In this document: positions 57,895 through 64,000 of the stretch, piece by piece
Layout of the letters: each line of letters opens with the position of its first letter
Position numbering within the stretch: position 1 is the first letter of the stretch
Assembly (NCBI RefSeq): GCF_014645835.1
Contig: NZ_BMMM01000007.1
Coordinates: 146,831 to 210,830, forward strand
From: Streptomyces albiflavescens
GTDB lineage: Bacteria; Actinomycetota; Actinomycetes; Streptomycetales; Streptomycetaceae
DNA length: 64,000 nt
Direction of reading: 5' to 3'
Program-made: the position numbers and the translations under genes
The notes under the pieces: generated by a model
What the model was told of the DNA's origin: nothing
Databases searched by the model: none
The model's input: only the letters and a program-made list of their open reading frames with translations

Positions 57895-59220
57895 TCAGCC
57901 CTGGTATGCCTTGGCCGCCGCACTCTCCAGCTTGGCCGCGGTCCCCTTCGGGTCGGACGGGTCGCGCAGGAAGTCCTGGAGGAGCTTCCACTCACCGGCG
58001 CCCTTGGTTCCTCCGAACGCGGCAGGGGCCTGGTCGGACATGTCGAAGCGGACCGAATCCCCGGCGGCGACAAGGGACTTGGCAGTCTCGCGGGTGACGT
58101 CGTCGCCGTAGGAGGAGAGGTCGAGCTTCTTGTTCGGGGAGAGGAATCCGCCCGCCTTGGCCCACACCGCCGACGCTTCGGGGGTGGCCAGGTACTCCAG
58201 GAACTGCATGGCGGCCTTCTGGTTCTTGCCGTCCTTGAGGACGACGGCCGCGTCGCCGCCGCTGACCACGGGCGCCTTGCCGCCGCCGACCGCCGGGAAG
58301 GGGAAGAAGTTGGCGTCCTCACCGATCTTCTTGCCGAACTGGTCCTTGGCGACACCGGCCACGAAGTCGCCCTCGTAGACCATGCCGGCCTCGGGCTTGG
58401 GCCCGAAGACCTTCTCGACGGAGCCGGGGAAGTCGGTGTTCAGCGCCTCCTTCTGGCCGCCGGCTATCAGCTGCTTGTCCTTGAAGAGCTTGCCGAGGGT
58501 GGTGAGGGCCTCGACCACGGTCGGGTCGGTCCACTTGATCTTGTGGGCGGCCAGGGCGTCGTACTTCTCGGGTCCGGCCTGGGAGAGGTAGATGTTCTCG
58601 AACCAGTCGGTGAGCGTCCAGCCGTCCTGTCCCGCGACGGAGAAGGCCGCGAGGCCCGACTCGGAGACGGTGTGCCCGGCCTTCAGCATCGCGTCGTACG
58701 TCGTCGGCGGCTTGACGCCCGCCTGGTCGAGGGCATCGGGGCTGTACCAGACGGTCGACTTGTGGGCGGCCTTGAAGTACAGGCCGTACAGGGTGCCGTC
58801 GACGCTGCCGTAGTTCTTCCACACGCTCGCGTAGTTGCTGTCGACGGACTGCTCGGTGGTCTTGGACAGCGGCTTGAGCCAGCCCTCCTTCGCGAACTGC
58901 TGGAGGACACCGACCTGCGGGACCATCACCACGTCGGGGGCGTTGCCGCCCTCGATCTTGCTGCCGACGACGGTGGAGACGTTGTCGCCGGTGGACATGA
59001 ACTGGGTCTTGGCACCGGTCTTCTCGGTGAAGGCGTCCAGGACCTTCTGGAAGTTCTTCTGCTCACTGCCGGACCAGACACCGGCCACGGTGATCGTCTG
59101 GCCGCTGAGCGACTTGCCGCCACCTCCCGCGGAGACGGGGCCGCCTCCGCAGGCGGTCGCGCCGAGGGCGAGGGCGAGGGCGGTGCAGCTCGCGAGCAGG
59201 GTCGTACGTCGTCGCATCAT
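57895..59220 (-). CDS. Sugar ABC transporter substrate-binding lipoprotein
   Basis: 441 residues. Signal peptide with lipobox LGATAC (Cys24). SBP family 1 (MalE-like): TITVAGVWSGSEQKNFQKVL, APDVVMVPQVGVLQQFAKEG, TLYGLYFKAAHKSTVWYSPD, FPAVGGGKAPVVSGGDAAVV. ATG at 59220 with AAGGGA. Close in type to alpha-glucoside binders and next to a GH13 enzyme, so an oligosaccharide such as maltose, trehalose or an isomer is likely. Confidence 0.93.
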   Translation of the reverse strand: MMRRRTTLLASCTALALALGATACGGGPVSAGGGGKSLSGQTITVAGVWSGSEQKNFQKVLDAFTEKTGAKTQFMSTGDNVSTVVGSKIEGGNAPDVVMVPQVGVLQQFAKEGWLKPLSKTTEQSVDSNYASVWKNYGSVDGTLYGLYFKAAHKSTVWYSPDALDQAGVKPPTTYDAMLKAGHTVSESGLAAFSVAGQDGWTLTDWFENIYLSQAGPEKYDALAAHKIKWTDPTVVEALTTLGKLFKDKQLIAGGQKEALNTDFPGSVEKVFGPKPEAGMVYEGDFVAGVAKDQFGKKIGEDANFFPFPAVGGGKAPVVSGGDAAVVLKDGKNQKAAMQFLEYLATPEASAVWAKAGGFLSPNKKLDLSSYGDDVTRETAKSLVAAGDSVRFDMSDQAPAAFGGTKGAGEWKLLQDFLRDPSDPKGTAAKLESAAAKAYQG

Positions 59221-59319
59221 CGTTGATGTCCCTTCGAGGGCGGGGAAACTGACGGGCAAAATGACGGGCAATCGGCAATCAGGTGGGGGTGGGGCTCACC
59301 CGTCGGTGGGTCGTGGGGC

Positions 59320-60957
59320 TCAGGGGTTGGTGCAGTCGCTGATCCACCAGGCGGCCGTCGAGCCGGGCAGGACGCCGGGCGCGCAGGGGCCGCTGGACAG
59401 CAGCGGGGTGCCGGACACCGGCGCGGGCGTGGGCGCCGTACCGAAGTTGACGGCGCAGACCAGGCCGTCACCGCGGACGAAGCCGAGGACGCCGGGCTGG
59501 GTGTCCAGCCAGCGCAGCACGCCTTCGCCCAACTGGGGCAATCCCGCGCGCAGTTGGAGTCCGTCGCGGTAGAGGTGCCAGAAGGAGCGGGTGTCCGCGA
59601 GGGCGCGGTCGGTGGCGTACTCGGCGAAGTAGGCGGGCTGCGGGAGCCACGGCTTGGCGCTCTCGACGCCCGAGGTGAAGCCGAACGGCGAGGCATGTCC
59701 CGACCAGGGCAGCGGCACCCGGCAGCCGTCGCGGATCCTGGCGCGGCTGCCGGTCCGGCGGAAGATCGGGTCGGTGAGCACGTCGTCGGGCAGGTCGACG
59801 ACCTCGGGCAGCCCGAGCTCCTCGCCCTGGTAGATGTACGCGGCTCCGGGCAGTGCCAGCATCAGCAGCGCGGCGGCACGGGCGCGGGCGGCGCCGAGGC
59901 CGCTGCCCTCGGTACCGAGTTCGCCGTACCGGGTGACGGTGCGGACCTGGTCGTGGTTGTTGAGCACCCAGGTGACCGTCGAGCCGGTGCCCGCGATGTC
60001 CTGCATGGCCTCGGATATGACCTTGCGGAAGGCGTCGGCGTTCCACGGCGCGCTGAGCAGGTCGAAGAAGAAGGCCTGGTGCAGCTCGTCGTGGCGTACG
60101 TACTGGGCGTGTTCGCGGGCGGTCCGCACGGAGACCTCGCCGACGAGCAGCCGCTCTCTGCCGTCCCGGCCGGTGTACTCCTCGCACACCGACCGCCAGT
60201 GGCGCCAGACGTCGTGCACCTCGGGCTGGTTCCAGGCGAGCGGGTTGACCGAGTCGCGGGTGCGGGCATCGGCCTCCGGGTCGGGCGAGTCCGGCAGGTC
60301 CGGGTGCTTGTAGAGCCCGGCGGCCACGTCGATGCGGAAGCCGTCGACTCCCCGGTCGAGCCAGAAGCGCAGCACGTGGTCGAAGTGGGTGCCGACCTCG
60401 GGATTGCGCCAGTTCAGGTCGGGCTGCTCGGGCGTGAACATGTGCAGGTACCACTGGCCGGGCGTGCCGTCCTGCTCGGTGACCCGGCTCCAGGCGGGGC
60501 CGCCGAACATGGCGTGCCAGTTGTTGGGCGGCTCGGCCCCGTCCGGGCCCCGGCCGTCGGCGAAGTGGAAGCGGGCGCGGGCCGCGCTGCCCGGCGCCGA
60601 GACCAGTGCCTCCTGGAACCACGGGTGCTCGCTGGAGCAGTGGTTGGGGACGATGTCCAGGAGCACCTTGACGCCGAGGCGCCGGGCGTCCGTCATCAGC
60701 AGGTCGAACTCGGCGAGGTCACCGAAGAGCGGGTCCACGTCGCAGTAGTCGGCGACGTCGTAGCCGTGGTCGTGCTGCGGCGAGGGGTAGAAGGGGCTCA
60801 GCCAGATGCCGTCGACCCCGAGCTTCTTCAGATACGGCAGTCCGGCCCGGACTCCGGCGAGATCGCCGATGCCGTCCCCGGTGCTGTCCAGAAAACTCCG
60901 GACGTACACCTGGTAGATCACTGCGTCGCGCCACCAGCGGTGCGTGTTGAGCTTCAC
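59320..60957 (-). CDS. GH13 alpha-glucosidase (intracellular, oligo-1,6-glucosidase-like)
   Basis: 545 residues from a GTG at 60957. GH13 conserved regions: DIVPNHCSSEHPW (I), DGFRIDVAAGLYK (II, nucleophile Asp), LLVGEVSVRTAREH (III, acid Glu), WVLNNHDQVRT (IV). WWRDAVIYQVYVRSFLDSTG and DGIGDLAGVRAGL put it in the oligo-1,6-glucosidase subgroup. No signal peptide. It should hydrolyse the sugar brought in by the next genes. An ATG at 60993 is an alternative start. Confidence 0.93.
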   Translation of the reverse strand: MKLNTHRWWRDAVIYQVYVRSFLDSTGDGIGDLAGVRAGLPYLKKLGVDGIWLSPFYPSPQHDHGYDVADYCDVDPLFGDLAEFDLLMTDARRLGVKVLLDIVPNHCSSEHPWFQEALVSAPGSAARARFHFADGRGPDGAEPPNNWHAMFGGPAWSRVTEQDGTPGQWYLHMFTPEQPDLNWRNPEVGTHFDHVLRFWLDRGVDGFRIDVAAGLYKHPDLPDSPDPEADARTRDSVNPLAWNQPEVHDVWRHWRSVCEEYTGRDGRERLLVGEVSVRTAREHAQYVRHDELHQAFFFDLLSAPWNADAFRKVISEAMQDIAGTGSTVTWVLNNHDQVRTVTRYGELGTEGSGLGAARARAAALLMLALPGAAYIYQGEELGLPEVVDLPDDVLTDPIFRRTGSRARIRDGCRVPLPWSGHASPFGFTSGVESAKPWLPQPAYFAEYATDRALADTRSFWHLYRDGLQLRAGLPQLGEGVLRWLDTQPGVLGFVRGDGLVCAVNFGTAPTPAPVSGTPLLSSGPCAPGVLPGSTAAWWISDCTNP

Positions 60958-60989
60958 CCGTTGACCTGTCTGTGCGTGCCTCCGGTTAT

Positions 60990-61125
60990 GCATGCATGTT
61001 AAGTAGGCGTGTTGCAGGAGTGTCAACGAGTAGGTGTCACACGTCTGGGAGTTGGGTCTTTATATGCCGACTTTTCTACCGTGAAAACCGAAGATGAGAC
61101 AGGCGCGTTACCTAACATGTAACTA
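60990..61125. promoter_or_regulatory. Candidate regulator sites upstream of the GH13 operon
   Basis: Two related A/T-rich motifs in an otherwise G/C-rich spacer: ATGTTAAGTA at 60996-61005, and TTACCTAACATGTAAC at 61108-61123, whose reverse strand reads TACATGTTAGGTAA. Both share TGTTARGTA with the palindrome at 62486. No LacI gene is present, so which regulator binds is unknown. Confidence 0.5.
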
Positions 61126-61154
61126 GGAGCCGTCGAGTGCGGCGAAAAGAGGGC

Positions 61155-62429
61155 TCAGCCCCGACGCGAGATGTCCGCCAGCTCGCGGGCCAGCCGGCGC
61201 ACCGCCGCCTCGGGCGTCTGGTGCCCGGTCAGCGCGTCGTGCACGACGGCCTGCACGGCCAGGCTGACCTGGTCGTACCGCGGGCTCTTGGGGCGCGGCG
61301 CGGCCGCGAGGACGCTCGCGCGCAGCGTCGGCAGATACGGGAACTCCCGGATCAGCGCCGGGTCCTGGTAGAAGTCGGCCCGTACGGGCGGCAGCGCGCC
61401 ACGCGTGAGGACCTGCCGCTGTACCCGCTCGCTGGTGAGGTACGCGATCAGGCGCGCGGCCGAGTCGGGGTGCCGGGCATGCGTGTTGACCGCGAGATTG
61501 GAGCCGCCGAGCACGCTCGTCCCCGGCCCGTCGGGTCCGGGCAGCGGCACCGCGCCAACCTTCCCGGCGACCTCCGAGCCCTTGGCGGAGGCACTGACGT
61601 AGGCGTACGGCCAGTTGCGCAGGAAGAGGAGATGGCCGTCCTGGAAGGCCTGTTTGGACTCCTGCTCCTTGTACGTCAACGCCTTCTTCGGGATCCAGCC
61701 GTCGCGCACGCCGTCCGCGAGGAAGCCGATGCCCTCACGGGCCGCCGCGGAGTCGACCGTGACGCGCTCGCCCTCGTCGCCGAGGATCGTGCCACCCGCC
61801 GAGTAGACCGCCTCGGCGGCGTTCACGGTGAGCCCCTCGTAGGGCAGGAACTGGCCCGCGTAGCCGTCGAGTCCGTACTTCGGCGCGATGGTCTTCGCCT
61901 GTTTCTCCAGCTCGGCCCAGGTGCGCGGGGGCGCGACACCCTCCTTGGCCAGGATGTCCTTGCGGTAGAGGAGGAGGCCGGCGTTGGTGACGTACGGGAC
62001 GGCGTACAGCCTTCCGTCGTACGTCGCCGTGTCCACCACGGGCGGCAGGAAACCGCCGAGCGGGAAGCGGCCGCGGGGCAAGGGGGAGATCCAGCCCGCG
62101 GCAGCGAACTCCGAGGTCCAGGCGACGTCGATGTTGAGGACGTCGAAGCGGCTACGGTCGCCACCGCGCAGGTCGGTGGTCATCTGCGCGTGGGTCTCGT
62201 CCGCGGAGTCCGGGAGTTCGACGAGGGTGACCTTCTCGCCGGGGTGGGTGCGGTTCCAGCCGTCGAGCAGTGGACCCAAATAGTTCGTGAGGTCACCGGC
62301 GGTGGCGAGGGTGAGCGGACCGCGGCCCTCGCCGTGCGCTCCGTCCGAGCGCCCGCCCGAGGCGACGTAACCGGACAGGACCACCGCCGCGACCAGGAGG
62401 CCCCTACCGGCGGCGCGTATCCACCGCAT
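61155..62429 (-). CDS. Second sugar-type substrate-binding protein, no lipobox Cys
   Basis: 424 residues. SBP family 1: PLTLATAGDLTNYLGPLLDG, RFDVLNIDVAWTSEFAAAG, YAVPYVTNAGLLLYRKDILA, VLGGSNLAVNTHARHPDSAA. The signal peptide (AAGRGLLVAAVVLSGYVASG) has Ser/Gly where a lipobox Cys would be, so it may be released or anchored by an uncleaved helix. Excellent GGAGGAAC before the ATG. No permeases of its own, so it may share the next importer or act in sensing. Confidence 0.88.
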   Translation of the reverse strand: MRWIRAAGRGLLVAAVVLSGYVASGGRSDGAHGEGRGPLTLATAGDLTNYLGPLLDGWNRTHPGEKVTLVELPDSADETHAQMTTDLRGGDRSRFDVLNIDVAWTSEFAAAGWISPLPRGRFPLGGFLPPVVDTATYDGRLYAVPYVTNAGLLLYRKDILAKEGVAPPRTWAELEKQAKTIAPKYGLDGYAGQFLPYEGLTVNAAEAVYSAGGTILGDEGERVTVDSAAAREGIGFLADGVRDGWIPKKALTYKEQESKQAFQDGHLLFLRNWPYAYVSASAKGSEVAGKVGAVPLPGPDGPGTSVLGGSNLAVNTHARHPDSAARLIAYLTSERVQRQVLTRGALPPVRADFYQDPALIREFPYLPTLRASVLAAAPRPKSPRYDQVSLAVQAVVHDALTGHQTPEAAVRRLARELADISRRG

Positions 62430-62485
62430 AGGTTCCTCCCTGTACACCGGCACCGGGCACCTTCGCCCGGAGTCAGAGGCCATGT

Positions 62486-62500
62486 ATACCTGTTAGGTAT
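62486..62500. promoter_or_regulatory. Perfect palindrome ATACCT-GTT-AGGTAT before PadR
   Basis: 6-bp arms ATACCT (62486-62491) and AGGTAT (62495-62500) with a 3-bp spacer, in the divergent gap between the binding-protein gene and PadR. Good candidate for PadR autoregulation. Similar half-sites lie upstream of the GH13 gene. Confidence 0.6.
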
Positions 62501-62583
62501 GGGCGATACTAGAGCCTGCGGCACATTGGCCTCGGGCACCTGGGCCTGCGGCACATGACAAGGATGCGGGGAGGAGAGCACGA

Positions 62584-63099
62584 GTGCGGCTGTCCCTCCT
62601 GGCCCTGCTGGCGCGCGGACCCGCCCATGGCTACGAGCTCAAACAGGACCTTGAGCAACTGCTGGGTGCCGCGTACCCTCAGCCGAACGTCGGCCAGATC
62701 TATGTGACACTCGGCCGCCTCGAGAAGTCGGGACTGATCGCGGGCGAGGAAGTCGAGCAGTCGAGCCGGCCCAACAAGAAGATCTATCACCTCACCGACG
62801 CCGGGCGTGAGGCGCTGCGCGCCTGGTACGAGGAGACGGCGGACGAGCCGCGCGTACGGGACGAGTTCTTCATGAAGCTCGCGCTCGCACCGCAGACCGG
62901 TCTCGCCGATCAGATCGCCCTGATCAACAAGCAGCGGCGCCAGTATCTGAACACCATGCGCGATCTGTCGAAGCTCGCCGCGGCCGAGAGCCGGGACAAC
63001 CGCATCTCTCAGCTGCTCATCGAGGGCGCCATGCTGCATCTGCAGGCCGATCTCGACTGGCTGGAGCGCTGCCAGGAGGAGTTGGAGGAGCTGGAATGA
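62584..63099 (+). CDS. PadR family regulator
   Basis: 171 residues from a GTG with GGGGAGGAG upstream. N-terminal winged helix: LSLLALLARGPAHGYELKQD, NVGQIYVTLGRLEKSGLIAG, KIYHLTDAGREALRAWYEE. The C-terminal coiled-coil-like helices (about 110-171) dimerise. Overlaps the ATPase gene by ATGA, so it very likely controls the ABC exporter that follows. Confidence 0.93.
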   Translation: MRLSLLALLARGPAHGYELKQDLEQLLGAAYPQPNVGQIYVTLGRLEKSGLIAGEEVEQSSRPNKKIYHLTDAGREALRAWYEETADEPRVRDEFFMKLALAPQTGLADQIALINKQRRQYLNTMRDLSKLAAAESRDNRISQLLIEGAMLHLQADLDWLERCQEELEELE

Positions 63100-63866
63100 G
63101 CCGCACCCCTCCTTCGCCGCGCGCCGAGGACGCCCCCGTGCTGCGCGCCGAGGGCCTGGTCAAGACCCACCATGGCGAGGGCGCGCCCGCGCATGCCGTA
63201 CGCGGCGTGGACCTCGCCGTGCAAAAGGGCGAGTTCGTGGCCGTCACGGGCCCCTCCGGTGCCGGGAAGTCGACCCTGCTGCATCTGCTCGGCGGGCTCC
63301 AGCGACCGGATTCCGGCAGCGTCTGGCTGGACGGCGAGTGCACGGACGCGTACAGCGAGGCGCGCTGGGCGGTCGAGCGCCGGCGCCGCATCGGCATCGT
63401 CTTCCAGTTCTTCAACCTGGTGTCGAACCTGTCGGTCGCCGACAACGTCGAACTGCCCGCCCTGCTCGCCGGGGTCTCCCCCAAGCAGGCGCGCGCCGAG
63501 CGCGAGGAGCTCCTCGCCGAACTGGGCCTGGAGGGCAAGGAGCGCAGCATGCCGGGCGAACTGTCCGGCGGCGAGCAGCAGCGCGTCGCACTCGCGCGGG
63601 CCCTGGTCAACCATCCGCCGCTGCTGCTCGCCGACGAACCCGCGGGCAGCCTCGACAGCAAGGGCACCCGCGAGGTGACCCGGCTGCTGTCCCGTTTCCA
63701 CCAGCGCGGCCAGACCATCCTGCTGGTCACGCATGACGCACGGCTCGCGAGCGCCGCGGACCGGGTGATCAGCTTCTTCGACGGCCGCATCGCCGACGAC
63801 GCGGCGCTCGACGGCACACCGTCGCGGGGCGTGGGGATATCCGGTGTGCTGGAACTGAAGGACTGA
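63096..63866 (+). CDS. MacB/LolD-type ABC ATPase
   Basis: 256 residues. Walker A TGPSGAGKSTLLHLLGGLQR, Q loop GIVFQFFNLVSNLSV, signature ELSGGEQQRVALARAL, Walker B LLLADEPAGSLDS, H loop LLVTHDARLA. This subclass works with FtsX-type permeases in antimicrobial-peptide or lipoprotein-related export. Co-transcribed with PadR. Confidence 0.95.
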   Translation: MSRTPPSPRAEDAPVLRAEGLVKTHHGEGAPAHAVRGVDLAVQKGEFVAVTGPSGAGKSTLLHLLGGLQRPDSGSVWLDGECTDAYSEARWAVERRRRIGIVFQFFNLVSNLSVADNVELPALLAGVSPKQARAEREELLAELGLEGKERSMPGELSGGEQQRVALARALVNHPPLLLADEPAGSLDSKGTREVTRLLSRFHQRGQTILLVTHDARLASAADRVISFFDGRIADDAALDGTPSRGVGISGVLELKD

Positions 63867-63872
63867 GCCGCC

Positions 63873-64000
63873 GTGCGCAAGCCTCTGTCGAAGACCTGCT
63901 CCCCCCTGTCCAAGCCTCTGGCCAGGGCCTGGCCCCTCGTGCGCGAGCCCCTGCCGATGCGCTCTTCCCTCGTGCACAAGCCCCTGCCCATGCATCCTTC
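63873..64000 (+). CDS. Start of a probable FtsX-type permease (cut by the window end)
   Basis: Open frame from GTG 63873, 6 bp after the ATPase stop, running off the window. Only about 42 residues are seen, and they are repeats of KPL/EPL type (VRKPLSKTCSPLSKPL, LVREPLPMRSSLVHKPLPMH) encoded by a degenerate ~30-bp tandem repeat. Permease identity rests on position only. Confidence 0.45.
   Translation, partial: MRKPLSKTCSPLSKPLARAWPLVREPLPMRSSLVHKPLPMHP

Overview
The window is high-GC DNA from a Streptomyces chromosome. Codons end almost only in G or C, GTG and TTG starts are common, and many neighbours overlap by ATGA or GTGA. The order sufR-sufBDCSUT, ctaA, ctaB, tkt, tal, zwf, opcA, pgl, with dapA and dapD nearby, matches the core region I remember around SCO1910-SCO1940 of Streptomyces coelicolor. 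That match is from memory, not an alignment. No ordinary tRNA, rRNA, CRISPR array or biosynthetic gene cluster is present.

Layout. 1-5.9 kb: a fragment of a NACHT-type protein, a TetR/MFS efflux pair with a shared operator-like inverted repeat, a GntR/ACC-deaminase pair, and a Ro60 (TROVE) protein. 5.9-6.4 kb: three tandem Y-RNA-like genes upstream of ro on the same strand. Two of them carry a circularly permuted tRNA mimic. 6.4-16 kb: a PhoX phosphatase, a conserved hypothetical protein, a secreted EEP nuclease, an ArsR/AHA1 pair, a double-ABM protein, a small acidic/Cys-rich gene pair and a MITE-like element. 16-23 kb: dapA, an ECF sigma factor with a propeller partner, a HAD-like protein, a second MITE-like element, dapD, an SMR/TetR operon with twin operators, and a membrane protein.

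23.2-27 kb is a scar: an N-terminally truncated IS256 transposase coupled to a VOC gene, a 47-residue phage-type gene, a decayed HNH gene behind a C10 tract, a broken VOC fragment, a frameshifted sulfotransferase and two short tandem arrays. 28-34.5 kb is a signalling locus: a lone receiver, a histidine kinase lacking its phospho-His, a lipoprotein, a DctP-like binding lipoprotein, a second kinase with the His but a decayed ATPase, and a NarL-type regulator.

34.6-41.2 kb: the SUF iron-sulfur operon under SufR with a CAAC-N6-GTTG box. 41.3-48.6 kb: an AAC(3)-like acetyltransferase, an ABC-2 exporter, ctaA, a nucleotidyltransferase, an amidohydrolase and ctaB. 48.9-55.5 kb: an oxidative pentose phosphate operon (tkt-tal-zwf-opcA-pgl). 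55.7-62.4 kb: an alpha-glucoside-type ABC importer with a GH13 enzyme and an orphan binding protein. 62.6-64 kb: PadR plus a MacB/LolD-type ATPase and the start of a probable permease.

Strongest points to follow up: (1) the ro locus with three Y-RNA-like genes, two with permuted tRNA mimics; (2) the pair of histidine kinases with reciprocal defects, which could work only as a heterodimer.
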